This document shows positions 1 through 8,897 of a stretch of DNA of 64,000 bases, piece by piece (within the stretch, counting starts at the first letter, position 1; each line of letters starts with the position of its first letter). Under the pieces are notes generated by a model. The model did not search any database, was not told the DNA's origin, and saw nothing but the letters and a program-made list of their open reading frames with translations. The translations under genes and the position numbers were made by a program. Origin of the DNA: Brachybacterium alimentarium (GTDB lineage: Bacteria; Actinomycetota; Actinomycetes; Actinomycetales; Dermabacteraceae); contig NZ_NRGS01000019.1 in NCBI RefSeq assembly GCF_002332425.1, positions 1-64,000 on the forward strand. Direction: 5' to 3'.

Positions 1-1
1 C

Positions 2-1171
2 TCCTGGGACCTGGCCTCGATTTCCAGGGACCAGTTCGGTCGCCACCTCAACACCCTGGTCGCGATGGTCACCGCCGGCACGGTCCCCACGCCCCCGCGC
101 ATGCAGCGCCGGATCGACCTCGATGTCCACGGTCCCGCCGCGGGACTGGCCACCTTGTCGGTGACCGGACCGATCCTGGAGATCAAGGACCTCGCCCACC
201 GCCTGGACACCTGCGCCCACACCCTCCAAGCAGCCCAGCGCCACGCCCTCGACCACGGTGACGAGGAGATCCCGTTCGACCTCGACGGGACCCTGCACAC
301 CCTGGGCAGGCCCCTGTCACTGGCCGCTCTGCGCTACGCGGTCCTCACCCACTCGCTGCTGGACATGGACCCGGTGCCCGCCCCGAAAACGTCCTACACC
401 CTCCTGGTCACCGTCCCCGCACTGACCCTGCTGGGAGTGTCCAATGCTCCCGGGATGCTCGAAGGCGCGATCCCGGTCCCCGCCGACCAGGCGCGAGCCC
501 TCGCCGCGGGACAGGCGGTATGGCAGCGGATCCTCACCGACCCCACCACCGGTGCCTACCTCCCGGTAGCTGCAGAGACATATACGCCGACCAAGCAGAT
601 GCGGCTCCAACTGCGTCTGCGCCACCCGGTCTGCGCCGCGCCCGGCTGCACCCGCCCCACCGTGCTCGCCGCGGAAGACGACCACATCGAGGAATACCAC
701 CACGCTCAACCCGCGCTCGGCGGCCCCACCACGCTGGACAACCTCCACCGCCTGTGCTGGCTGCACCACCAGATCAAAACCGACGGCCACATCGACCCCG
801 AACGCCCCACGACCAGCGATGACCCGGAGATCACTCCCCCGCCACTCGGCCTGATCCCCGAACACCACCCCACCGTGTTCCCACCACTGGAGACCCAATG
901 GGTGATCGACGCGGAGATCCGTGCCCGCACCCGCGAGGACACCGACCTGCTCACCCCCTTCCTCGCCCGCGCACTGGACCACGCCTGGACCACCCACCTC
1001 CGCGCCCACGACGACGCCCTCCGCACCGCCACCACCGAAGCCGCACGTCCCCGCCACGACCGGATCATCGAACAACGCCAACAGATCCACACCCGCCGAC
1101 CCCTCACCCGCCGACACCCGAAATACCCCGACCCCACCCCCGACCACTACAACAACCCACCCCCATTCTGA
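2..1171 (+). CDS. DUF222 / HNH endonuclease, 5' end outside window
   Basis: The frame is open from the first full codon, so the true start lies left of the window; an internal ATG at 65 is not needed as a start. About 389 residues are visible. The N-terminal part fits the DUF222 region that precedes HNH domains in actinobacteria. The HNH domain is near residues 225-280: a Cys-rich strand (HPVCAAPGCTRP), then a DDHIEEY stretch and a NLHRLCWLHHQIKT helix carrying the terminal His residues. The tail is rich in Pro, Arg and His. DUF222-HNH genes are usually multicopy in actinomycete genomes; the physiological role is unknown, with mobile-DNA or repeat-associated nuclease functions proposed. The family call is firm; activity is inferred. 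Confidence 0.88.
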   Translation, partial: SWDLASISRDQFGRHLNTLVAMVTAGTVPTPPRMQRRIDLDVHGPAAGLATLSVTGPILEIKDLAHRLDTCAHTLQAAQRHALDHGDEEIPFDLDGTLHTLGRPLSLAALRYAVLTHSLLDMDPVPAPKTSYTLLVTVPALTLLGVSNAPGMLEGAIPVPADQARALAAGQAVWQRILTDPTTGAYLPVAAETYTPTKQMRLQLRLRHPVCAAPGCTRPTVLAAEDDHIEEYHHAQPALGGPTTLDNLHRLCWLHHQIKTDGHIDPERPTTSDDPEITPPPLGLIPEHHPTVFPPLETQWVIDAEIRARTREDTDLLTPFLARALDHAWTTHLRAHDDALRTATTEAARPRHDRIIEQRQQIHTRRPLTRRHPKYPDPTPDHYNNPPPF

Positions 1172-1204
1172 GCACAGCTCTGCGTGCCGTGCCTGGGCCG
1201 TGCC

Positions 1205-1230
1205 GTCGTGCCGCGCCGTCGTGCCGCGCC
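1205..1230. repeat. 13-bp tandem duplication in a GC-rich 3' spacer
   Basis: Two exact adjacent copies of GTCGTGCCGCGCC, followed by a partial third, lie just after the HNH gene. The rest of the 274-bp spacer up to 1446 holds no gene that can be supported. Confidence 0.7.
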
Positions 1231-1445
1231 GTGCCGCGCACTGTGCTGCGCGTCGCCGTGCCGCACTCCACATCGAGAATCGATCTAGGCACTGGCCTCG
1301 AGTGCCGCACGGGAGCACGAACTACCGCCTGGCCTCCGGCTTCACCGCACAGTTGATTACTACTCGGGAACTTCCGTCGGCACCACGCCATGCCGGAATC
1401 GGTGCGGAGGGGCCGAACCCGTCCGTACCCTGGCAGAATCGCCAC

Positions 1446-3521
1446 ATGTCGACGCCGCTTCCTCACCCCACCGGGCCTCGTTCGTTCCCGACGCTCCTCT
1501 CCCCGTTGGACCTGGGCCGCTTCGAGGTGCGAAACCGGATCGTCATGGGCTCGATGCACGTGGGGCTCGAGGACAAAGCGTCGGACGCGACGAAGCTCGC
1601 CGCCTACCTCGGCGAGCGCGCACGCGGCGGCGTCGGCCTGATCGTCACCGGTGGCTTCTCCCCCGATCGCACCGGACGCCTCACCCCGCGCGGCGCACAG
1701 GCCGACGAACACACCCTGCGGGGGCACGAGGTCATCACCCGCGAGGTCCACGAGGCCGACGGGCGGATCCTGCTCCAGCTGCTCCACGCCGGCCGCTATG
1801 CCTTCCACCCGCTGGCTGCCTCGTCCCGCCGCGGGAAGTCACCGCTGTCCCCCTTCCGTTCCCGCCGGCTCACCCGCCGGGGAGTCACCCGCACCATCGA
1901 GCACTTCGCCGAGGCCTCCCGTCTCGCGATCGAGGCGGGCTACGACGGCGTCGAGATCATGGGCTCCGAGGGCTACCTCCTGAACCAGTTCCTCGCCCCG
2001 GCCACCAACCGTCGCCGGGATCGCTGGGGCCGCGGCGCCGAGGGCCGTCGGGCGCTGCCGCTCGCGATCGCCGGTGCCGTACGCGAAGCGATCGGCGAGG
2101 ATGCCCTGCTCAGCTACCGGATCTCGCTGTTGGACCTCGTGCCTGACGGACAGACCTGGGCGGAAACCGCTACGCTCGCTCGCGGCCTCACCGAGAAGGG
2201 CGTGGACGTGCTGTCCACCGGGATCGGCTGGCACGAGTCCCGAGTGCCCACGATCGTCACCTCCGTGCCTCGCGCGGCCTGGACCGAGCAGACCTCCCGC
2301 CTGCGCGAACTCGTCGACGTTCCCGTCGTCGCCTCGAACCGCATCCATGACCCGTCCGTCGCGGAGCAGATCCTCGCGGACGGGCAGGCCGACCTGATCT
2401 CCATGGCACGTCCCCTGCTGGCCGACCCGCACCTGCCCGCGAAGCTCGCCGACGGCCGCGCTGCGCAGGTCGTCGCGTGCATCTCCTGCAACCAGGCCTG
2501 CCTGGACAAGGTGTTCGACGGCAAGCGGGCCAGCTGCCTGGTCAACCCCCGCGCCGGGCACGAGACCGAACTGGTGCTGACCCCGGTGACGCAGCGCCGT
2601 GCCCGGAAGGTCGCCGTCGTCGGTGCCGGGCCCGCCGGGCTCGAGGCCGCCCTGGCCTCCGCCGAGCGCGGGCACGTCGTCACCCTCTACGAGGCCACCG
2701 GTGAGATCGGCGGGCAGCTGCGCCTGGCCGCCCGCATCCCCGGCAAGGAGGACTACGCCCAGGCCCTGCAGTCCTGGCGGATGCGACTGGCCGCGGCCGG
2801 CGTGGGCATCCGGTTGAACACTCGCCCCGAGGCGAGGGACCTGCTCGGATTCCACGACGTCATCCTCGCCACCGGCGTCACGCCGCGGGTCATCGAGCTC
2901 CCGGCCGACGGCGGACCCGAGGTCATCAGCTACGCGGACCTGCTCGAGGGGCGCGCCGAGGCCGGCGAGCGGGTCGCGATCATCGGGGCCGGCGGCATCG
3001 GCGTCGACGTCGCCGAGTACCTGACCGCTCCCCGTCCCTCCCCGACCCTCGACACCGCTGCCTGGAAGACCCACTGGGGCGTGGTCGATGCTGATCAGCA
3101 GCGCGGTGGCGTCGCCACGCGTCCCGCGCAGGTGGCCGACGACGGCCGTCTCGCCCGCGAGGTCCACCTGCTGCAGCGCAAGGAGACCCGGATCGGCGCC
3201 GGGCTGGGCCGTACCACCGGCTGGGTGCATCGTGCCGAGCTGCGCCACGCCGGAGTCCAGCAGCATCGCGGCGTCACCTATCACCACGTCGACGCCGATG
3301 GCCTGCACCTCACGGAGGACGAGCAGGAGACGGTGCTCGACGTGGACACGATCGTGGTCTGTGCCGGGCAGGTCAGCGTGCGGGACCTGGCCGACGAGAT
3401 CCAGGAGGTGCGTCGCGGGCGGCTCCCCCGCGTGCACGTGATCGGTGGGGCCGACGTCGCCGCGGAACTGGATGCCGAGCGAGCCATCCGTCAGGCCGTG
3501 GAGGTCGCCGCAGGGCTGTGA
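1446..3521 (+). CDS. 2,4-dienoyl-CoA reductase-type NADH:flavin oxidoreductase
   Basis: 691 residues, close to the 672 of E. coli FadH. An N-terminal FMN-binding TIM barrel (about 1-340) is followed by an iron-sulfur motif with C345, C348, C352 and C364. This is the same C-x2-C-x3-C-x11-C spacing as the 4Fe-4S site of FadH and trimethylamine dehydrogenase. FAD and NAD(P) Rossmann motifs follow (GAGPAGLEAA near 390, GAGGIGVDVAEYL near 512). The family passes electrons from NAD(P)H through FAD, 4Fe-4S and FMN to an enoyl-type substrate. The exact substrate is open: dienoyl-CoA, an enone or a methylamine are all possible. The ATG at 1446 was chosen because the barrel begins right after it; upstream codons in the same frame are low-complexity. 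It stands alone, with no fatty-acid genes beside it. Confidence 0.88.
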   Translation: MSTPLPHPTGPRSFPTLLSPLDLGRFEVRNRIVMGSMHVGLEDKASDATKLAAYLGERARGGVGLIVTGGFSPDRTGRLTPRGAQADEHTLRGHEVITREVHEADGRILLQLLHAGRYAFHPLAASSRRGKSPLSPFRSRRLTRRGVTRTIEHFAEASRLAIEAGYDGVEIMGSEGYLLNQFLAPATNRRRDRWGRGAEGRRALPLAIAGAVREAIGEDALLSYRISLLDLVPDGQTWAETATLARGLTEKGVDVLSTGIGWHESRVPTIVTSVPRAAWTEQTSRLRELVDVPVVASNRIHDPSVAEQILADGQADLISMARPLLADPHLPAKLADGRAAQVVACISCNQACLDKVFDGKRASCLVNPRAGHETELVLTPVTQRRARKVAVVGAGPAGLEAALASAERGHVVTLYEATGEIGGQLRLAARIPGKEDYAQALQSWRMRLAAAGVGIRLNTRPEARDLLGFHDVILATGVTPRVIELPADGGPEVISYADLLEGRAEAGERVAIIGAGGIGVDVAEYLTAPRPSPTLDTAAWKTHWGVVDADQQRGGVATRPAQVADDGRLAREVHLLQRKETRIGAGLGRTTGWVHRAELRHAGVQQHRGVTYHHVDADGLHLTEDEQETVLDVDTIVVCAGQVSVRDLADEIQEVRRGRLPRVHVIGGADVAAELDAERAIRQAVEVAAGL

Positions 3522-3652
3522 GCCCGCAGAGCTCGAGCCCGCAACCGCAACCGCGACCGCACAGCCCGCAACCGCACCCGCATCCATGACCAGCGCCGTC
3601 GATTCGGCGGACCCCTGGACACGATGCCTGCGGTCCGGGAGGATCCTTCGGC

Positions 3653-4110
3653 ATGAGCTCACCAGCAGAGTCCGACCTGCTCGCCCGCACTGTCGATCTG
3701 GCCACGGCGAACGTTGCCGCCGGGGGCGGACCGTTCGGCGCGATCGTGGCCACGGCCGACGGGCGTCTCGTCGAAGGGGTCAACCTGGTCAGCGCGATGC
3801 ACGATCCCACCGCGCATGCCGAGGTGCAGGCGATCCGTGCCGCGTGCGCGGAGTTGGAGGCCGTCGAACTGCCTGGCGCGGTGCTCTTCGCGAGCTGCGA
3901 GCCGTGCCCGATGTGCCTGGCCACGGCGCTGTGGGCGCGCATCGACCGGGTGGTGTTCGCCGCCGGGCGGGGTTCGACGACGCCGCGTTCTACGAATACT
4001 TCGAGCGTCCCGGCCGCCACGCGCTGCTCCCCACGGAGCAGTTCCGCCATGCCGAGGCCGTCGCCCCCTTCGAGGCCTGGCGCGCCCACGAGGGGCGCAC
4101 CGCATACTGA
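3653..4110 (+). pseudogene. guanine deaminase-like (CDA fold), frameshifted
   Basis: The first frame from ATG 3653, behind a GGGAGG ribosome site, encodes a deaminase with the zinc/catalytic HAE motif (PTAHAEVQ) and the second zinc motif SCEPCPMC. After VVFAAGR (about 3970) the frame turns into an arginine/serine-rich tail. The expected continuation, AGFDDAAFYEYFERPGRH and then PFEAWRAHEGRTAY, is in the next frame back and stops at 4110. In B. subtilis GuaD this C-terminal segment carries the domain-swapped Tyr used for substrate recognition, and about five more residues would be expected before AGFDD. The simplest reading is a deletion of one base plus a multiple of three near 3962-3972. Unrepaired, the product would be a 156-residue protein lacking its C-terminal active-site lid. 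A sequencing error is possible. Confidence 0.78.
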
Positions 4111-4119
4111 GCACGAGCA

Positions 4120-4139
4120 CTGACCCGAACGCTGGTCAG
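4120..4139. terminator. Hairpin between convergent genes
   Basis: CTGACC and GGTCAG form a 6-bp stem with an 8-nt loop in the 38-bp gap between the deaminase gene and the convergent transpeptidase gene. There is no U-run, so it is only a weak bidirectional terminator candidate. Confidence 0.35.
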
Positions 4140-4148
4140 CACCGCGGC

Positions 4149-6095
4149 TCACGCCCCCTCGAGCACCTCGCGAGCGATGGGTCCGGCGGTCGTGGAGCCG
4201 TAGCTGCCGTCCTCCACGAAGGCGGCGATCACGAGGTCCCCCTGAGCGACGATCACCCACGAATGGAGCTTCAGCTCGCCGTCCTCGTTCGTCCATTCGG
4301 CCGTACCGGTCTTGCCGATCACCGGGTCCCCGGGCAGGTCGGCGAAGTCACGGAGGCTGCCGTCGGTCACCACGCCTCGCAGCAGCTCCTGCATCTGGGC
4401 GGTCTCGTCCTCGGTGAGCGGGGAGTCGACCTCGGGCGCGGCTGACTCCGTGCCCGAGTCCGAATCTGAGTCCGAATCTGAGTCCGAATCTGAGTCCGCC
4501 AGGATCTTCGGCTGCACGGTCGCACCGTTCTGCACACTCGCCAGCACCACCGCCATGGCGAGCGGGGAGGCGAGCACGCGCCCCTGCCCCATCATCGCTG
4601 CGGCATGCTCGACGCCCTCATCCTCCGGGTCCACGGAGCCCATGAACGCCTCGAGGCCGGTGGGCGCGTCCTGACCGATCCCCAGAGTGGTCGCGGCATC
4701 GGCGAGCTGCTGCTGGTCGACGGTGTCGTACTCCAGCAGCATCGCGGTGTTGCAGGAGTGCGCGATCGCGTCGCGCAACGGCATCGACCCGAACAGATCC
4801 GGGGACATCGAATCAGCGTTCTTGAAGCTGCGGCCCTCGACGGTCGCCGTCTCCGGGCACTGGAGAGTGGTGTCCGGGGTGACCCCCGCGCGCAGCAGGG
4901 CCAGTGCGGTGACGGCCTTGAAGGTCGAGCCCGGGGCGTACTGGCCGACCAGGCCCACCGGATAGGACTGGCCCGTCGGCCCGAGGGCGGAGGCGAGCAC
5001 CTCTCCGGTCGAGGGTCGCAGGGCGACCACCGCGGACGCCGAGTCCTCGTCGGCGATCGCCGACGTGGCCAGACGCTGCAGGTGATCGTCCAGGGTGGTG
5101 CGCACCTCGGTGCCGTCGACCGCGGCGACCTCGTGCAGCGAGCGCTCGGTGCCGGCGTCGGGGTCCACGGCGATCACCTTCGCACCGGCGGTGCCGACGA
5201 GGGCTTCGCGCTCGGCGGCGACGATCCCGCCGCTGGCCACGAGGTCCCCGGACTCGATCTCCCCGTCGGACTCCTCGACATCCTCGGCGCTGGCCTCCCG
5301 CAGGGCGCCGAGCACGCCGGGGGCGTAGTCGCGCTCGGTCGCGAGCGGCTGAGTCTTCTCCACCGCCCGGAAGCCGGCGACGTCCGCGGCATCATCGAGC
5401 GGGTAGTCGCCCTCGTCGGAGACCCGGATGGTGAGCGCGGGGACGAAGGCGTCGGGCCCGTAGTCGGCGACGGACTGCGCGAAGCGGTCCTCGTCGATGT
5501 CGAGCAGTCCGGCGAGCTCACGGGCGGAGGCCTCCGGGTCCGCGTCCTCGAGCTGGGTCTTGTCCAGGCCCAGCACCTTCACCTCGCCGGGCCCGTAGAG
5601 CTCCTTGCCGTCGCGATCGGTGACGGTGCCGAGCGTCGGGTCGACGGTCTTCAGATCGAGGTTCTCGCGGTCGCCGAGATCCGGCGCGAACACCTCGGGA
5701 GTGAGGTCCGCGGACCAGCCGTCCTCGCCTCGATGCAGGGTGGCCTCGGTGGTGTATTCCCAGGTACCGGCGTCATCGGGAAGGGTCCAGGTCCAGTCCA
5801 GGGTCGCAGTGCGCAGGCCGTCGTCGGCCGTGCCGGCATCGGCGAGCTCGACCTCGGGCGCGGCGCCGGTCGCCTCGATCAGCGGGCCCAGGATCCGGTC
5901 GTGCTCGGCGGTGTCGGTCTCAGAGGAGAAGTCGCCCTCGGGCAGCGCGTCGGCGAGCGCCTGCGCCTCCTCCTCGCCGTTGTCGGCGCGCTGTCGCCAG
6001 AGCAGACCGCCCACCACCAGGGCGGCGATCACCACCAGTGCGACGACGAGGATCACGGGGCCGCGGCGACGCGACCGGGATGCGGAGGAGTCCAT
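4149..6095 (-). CDS. Penicillin-binding transpeptidase with NTF2-like (MecA_N-type) domain
   Basis: 648 residues. A short basic N-terminus and one membrane helix (about 13-34) anchor it. An NTF2-like domain of the MecA_N type spans about 40-155, then a dimerisation-type domain, then the transpeptidase from about 330. The active-site motifs are intact: S390-T-F-K393, S447-C-N449 and K595-T-G597. The family cross-links peptidoglycan stem peptides outside the membrane and is a beta-lactam target. The start was set at the ATG at 6095 because the helix follows at once; further upstream the frame is only the antisense of the PfkB gene. Oddity: residues 534-548 are an almost pure Ser-Asp repeat between the SxN and KTG motifs, encoded by a 12-bp DNA repeat. 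It is transcribed divergently from the PfkB gene. Confidence 0.92.
   Translation of the reverse strand: MDSSASRSRRRGPVILVVALVVIAALVVGGLLWRQRADNGEEEAQALADALPEGDFSSETDTAEHDRILGPLIEATGAAPEVELADAGTADDGLRTATLDWTWTLPDDAGTWEYTTEATLHRGEDGWSADLTPEVFAPDLGDRENLDLKTVDPTLGTVTDRDGKELYGPGEVKVLGLDKTQLEDADPEASARELAGLLDIDEDRFAQSVADYGPDAFVPALTIRVSDEGDYPLDDAADVAGFRAVEKTQPLATERDYAPGVLGALREASAEDVEESDGEIESGDLVASGGIVAAEREALVGTAGAKVIAVDPDAGTERSLHEVAAVDGTEVRTTLDDHLQRLATSAIADEDSASAVVALRPSTGEVLASALGPTGQSYPVGLVGQYAPGSTFKAVTALALLRAGVTPDTTLQCPETATVEGRSFKNADSMSPDLFGSMPLRDAIAHSCNTAMLLEYDTVDQQQLADAATTLGIGQDAPTGLEAFMGSVDPEDEGVEHAAAMMGQGRVLASPLAMAVVLASVQNGATVQPKILADSDSDSDSDSDSDSGTESAAPEVDSPLTEDETAQMQELLRGVVTDGSLRDFADLPGDPVIGKTGTAEWTNEDGELKLHSWVIVAQGDLVIAAFVEDGSYGSTTAGPIAREVLEGA
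4456..4497. repeat. 12-bp tandem repeat inside the transpeptidase gene
   Basis: Three and a half copies of GAGTCCGAATCT encode the Ser-Asp run on the minus strand. The unit length is a multiple of three, so copy-number change would lengthen or shorten the run without breaking the frame. Confidence 0.9.
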
Positions 6096-6124
6096 GCGCA
6101 CATGATCCCACCCCGATGCTCCCG

Positions 6125-6134
6125 ACCCTAGACT
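6125..6134. promoter_or_regulatory. Overlapping divergent -10 boxes
   Basis: On the plus strand TAGACT (6129-6134) lies 6 nt before the ATG of the PfkB kinase, the layout of a leaderless transcript. On the minus strand TAGGGT (6130-6125) would serve the transpeptidase gene with a leader of about 25 nt. The two boxes share bases, so the promoters may compete. Confidence 0.5.
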
Positions 6135-6140
6135 CGGTCC

Positions 6141-7052
6141 ATGCCCCGCGTGCTGCACACTGCCCAGGCTCTCGTCGACATCGTCCTCGAGATCGACGAG
6201 CTGCCCCCGCGCGGCGGCAATGCGAATGCGCAGAGCGAGCAGTGGTACGCCGGCGGCGCCGTGACCACGCTGGTCGCGGCCGCGCGCACGGGTGCCGAGT
6301 CCGTGCACGGCGGAGCGCACGGGACGGGCATCCATGGCGATCGGATCCGTGAGGCGCTCGCGGCCGACGGGGTGCGGCTGTCGGACCGGCCCCGCCAGGA
6401 GGCCGACACCGGCTACTGCACGGTCCTGCTCGAGCCGTCGGCTGAACGCACCTTCCTCACCGTCTACGGGGCCGAGCGCGATGTCACCGCCGCCTCCTTC
6501 GCCACGCTCGCTCCGCAGCCCGGTGATCTGCTGTGCCTCTCGGGCTACAGCCTGTTCGAGCCGACGCGCGAGCCGTTGCTGGAGTTCCTGGAGAGCGTGC
6601 CCGAGGGAGTCGAGGTGGTGCTCGATCCGGGCGCCCCGTTCGCGACCTTCCCGCGCGAGGTGCAGGAACGGGTGCTCGCTCGCACCACGGTGTGGACCTC
6701 CAACGCCGACGAGGCCCGCGCTCTGACCGGGCTCGAGGCCCTGGAGGACACGCCCGAGGCGCTGCGCCGACGGATCGGGGCCCATGCCGTCGTCATCGTG
6801 CGCGACGGGGAGCGCGGCTGCACCGTCTTCCACCACGGTCGCGGCACCGAGATCCCCGCCTTCCCCGTCACCGCGGTGGACACCAACGGGGCCGGGGACA
6901 CCCACACCGGCGTGCTGCTGGCGGAGCGGGCCCTCGGTGCGGACTGGGAATCCGCCGCGACCCGGGCGAACGCCGCCGCCTCGATCGCCGTGACCCGCAA
7001 GGGCCCGCAGAGCAGCCCGACCCGCGCCGAGGTCGACGCGTTCCTGGCCTGA
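6141..7052 (+). CDS. PfkB-family carbohydrate kinase
   Basis: 303 residues, a normal length for the ribokinase/PfkB family. The N-terminal glycine-rich substrate loop (WYAGGAVTT near residues 34-42) and the C-terminal signature DTNGAGDTHTG with the catalytic-base Asp (near 252) are both present. The family transfers the ATP gamma-phosphate to a sugar hydroxyl or a nucleoside. The sugar cannot be named from sequence. It stands alone between the divergent transpeptidase gene and a glutathione peroxidase gene, and has no ribosome binding site but a close -10 box, suggesting leaderless translation. Confidence 0.85.
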   Translation: MPRVLHTAQALVDIVLEIDELPPRGGNANAQSEQWYAGGAVTTLVAAARTGAESVHGGAHGTGIHGDRIREALAADGVRLSDRPRQEADTGYCTVLLEPSAERTFLTVYGAERDVTAASFATLAPQPGDLLCLSGYSLFEPTREPLLEFLESVPEGVEVVLDPGAPFATFPREVQERVLARTTVWTSNADEARALTGLEALEDTPEALRRRIGAHAVVIVRDGERGCTVFHHGRGTEIPAFPVTAVDTNGAGDTHTGVLLAERALGADWESAATRANAAASIAVTRKGPQSSPTRAEVDAFLA

Positions 7053-7178
7053 CCGGCCCTCGCCCTTGCTCCCTCGCCCTGCTTCCTCGTCGCCGTGGAG
7101 GACGAGGTGAGGAGATGACCATGGAGTCCTCAGGACGCGGCCCTACGATAGACGCGAGCGACGAGAGGACTGGGCGCT

Positions 7179-7697
7179 ATGGAGCAGGCAGCCGGGACGA
7201 GCGGACCCACCACCTTCCACGACTTCTGGGCCACGACCATCGACGGCGAGCGCCGCGAGATGAGCGAGTACCGGGGCCGACTGGTGCTCGTCGTCAACAC
7301 CGCCACCCAGTGCGCCTTCACCCCGCAGCTCAAAGGGCTGCAGTCGCTCCAGGACGAGTTCTCCGAGCACGGCTTCACGGTGCTCGGCTTCCCTTCGGAC
7401 CAGTTCCATCAGGATCCCGGAAGCGATGAGGACACGAAGGACGCGTGCACCTCGACCTACGACGTCACCTTCCCGCTGTTCTCCAAGATCGATGTGAACG
7501 GCCCCGGGGCGCATCCGCTGTGGCGGTGGATGCGCGAGCAGAAGGCCGGGGTGATGGGCGGGCGCATCGCCTGGAACTTCACGAAATTCCTCGTGGACGG
7601 CGACGGCAACGTGCAGCGTCGCTACGCACCTCCGGTGCCGCCCGTGCGGATCGCCTCGAGGATCCGGACCGAGCTGGGCCTGCGCGACGCGCACTGA
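7179..7697 (+). CDS. Glutathione peroxidase family protein (Cys type)
   Basis: 172 residues. The peroxidatic residue is a cysteine in NTATQCAFT, where animal enzymes have selenocysteine. The conserved WNFTKFLVDGDG segment supplies the active-site Trp and Asn. The usual GFPCNQF motif reads GFPSDQF, so its Cys is replaced by Ser; a resolving cysteine may be the one in KDACTSTYD. In bacteria these enzymes generally use thioredoxin or mycothiol-linked reductants rather than glutathione. The product is cytoplasmic, with no signal peptide. A TACGAT box at about 7144 and a GAGAGG ribosome site precede the ATG. Confidence 0.88.
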   Translation: MEQAAGTSGPTTFHDFWATTIDGERREMSEYRGRLVLVVNTATQCAFTPQLKGLQSLQDEFSEHGFTVLGFPSDQFHQDPGSDEDTKDACTSTYDVTFPLFSKIDVNGPGAHPLWRWMREQKAGVMGGRIAWNFTKFLVDGDGNVQRRYAPPVPPVRIASRIRTELGLRDAH

Positions 7698-7756
7698 GAG
7701 GGCCCCCGACCCTGTAGCGTGGGACACAACTTCTGCCCACTCGAAAGGGGTACCCC

Positions 7757-8887
7757 ATGGAAGGCGTCGTCATCTTCCTGGTCGTCGCGGTCGTCGTGAT
7801 CGTCGTCCTGATCATCCTGGCAGCACTGCTGTTCGGCGGTCTGCGCACGTCCATCATGTTCACCGTCCACTCCCGCGAAGCGGTGATCGTCGAACGCTTC
7901 GGCAAGTTCAAGCGCGTCGCGCACGCCGGCCTGAACTTCAAGGCACCGTTCGTCGACAACACGACCCGCCCGATCTCGTTGCGCGTGCAGCAGCTCGAGG
8001 TGAACATCGAGTCCAAGACCAAGGACAACGTGTTCGTCAACGTGCCGGTCGCGGTGCAGTACGTGATCAAGGAGGAGCAGGTCGTCGACGCGTACTACAA
8101 GCTCTCCAACGCCGAGGCGCAGATCCGCTCCTACGTGTTCGACACCGTGCGCTCGGCCCTGTCGAGCCTCGAGCTGGACGCGGCCTTCGAGTCGAAGGAC
8201 GACATCGCCCACAGCGTCGAGCAGACCCTGTCGGCCCGCATGCACGAGTTCGGCTTCAACATCATCAACACCCTGGTCCAGGACATCTCCCCGGACCAGC
8301 GCGTGCGCGATTCGATGAACTCCATCAACGCCGCCCAGCGCGACCGCGTCGCCGCGCAGTCCCTCGCCGAGGCGGACAAGATCAAGCGCGTCACCCAGGC
8401 CGAGGCGGAAGCCGAGTCCAAGCGTCTGCAGGGTGAGGGCGTCGCCGCTCAGCGCAAGGCGATCGCCCTGGGCATCGCCGAGCAGTACGAGATGCTCCGC
8501 AAGGTCGGCATCGAGAACTCCGCCGAGCAGCTGCTGCTGATGACGCAGTACTTCGACACCATGCAGGACGTGGCCCGCAACGGCCGCTCCAACGTGCTCT
8601 ACCTGCCCTCGAACCCCGGCGCCGTGGGCGGCATGGGCGACGAGATCCGCACCGCCATGCTGCAGTCGCAGGCCGCGGCCGAGGCGAGCCAGAACGCGGA
8701 CGTCGCCGACGCCGACCAGCGCCAGCGGATCTCCGCCCAGCAGCTGCGCGATCAGGAGAAGGAGCGCGCCGATCGCGCGCGCTCCGACGCCGAGCAGCGG
8801 GCGCGCACGGCGCAGCACAAGGCGGGCGAGCAGGCTTCCGGCCAGACTCCGCCGTGGGCGCATCCCGGCTCCGCGAACCAGGGCTGA
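7757..8887 (+). CDS. SPFH/Band 7 (stomatin/prohibitin-like) membrane protein
   Basis: 376 residues. A hydrophobic anchor of about 28 residues (EGVVIFLVVAVVVIVVLI) is followed by the SPFH domain (SREAVIVERFGKF to about residue 200), a charged coiled-coil segment rich in Ala and Glu, and a polar tail. The family forms large oligomeric rings that organise membrane microdomains and bind proteases. An NfeD partner is often adjacent in other genomes but none is seen here. The start is behind GAAAGGGG with TAGCGT at 7715 as a likely -10 box. It is followed after 10 bp by the sulfatase gene and may be cotranscribed with it. Confidence 0.88.
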   Translation: MEGVVIFLVVAVVVIVVLIILAALLFGGLRTSIMFTVHSREAVIVERFGKFKRVAHAGLNFKAPFVDNTTRPISLRVQQLEVNIESKTKDNVFVNVPVAVQYVIKEEQVVDAYYKLSNAEAQIRSYVFDTVRSALSSLELDAAFESKDDIAHSVEQTLSARMHEFGFNIINTLVQDISPDQRVRDSMNSINAAQRDRVAAQSLAEADKIKRVTQAEAEAESKRLQGEGVAAQRKAIALGIAEQYEMLRKVGIENSAEQLLLMTQYFDTMQDVARNGRSNVLYLPSNPGAVGGMGDEIRTAMLQSQAAAEASQNADVADADQRQRISAQQLRDQEKERADRARSDAEQRARTAQHKAGEQASGQTPPWAHPGSANQG

Positions 8888-8897
8888 TCCTCGCGGG

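Noticed and set aside
317-1318. Minus-strand frame opposite the HNH gene
   Set aside because: Low-complexity Gly/Val-rich translation with no domain; the HNH motifs are on the plus strand.
6095-6905. N-terminal extension of the transpeptidase gene
   Set aside because: The frame is open upstream only because it mirrors the PfkB gene; the membrane anchor begins right after the ATG at 6095.
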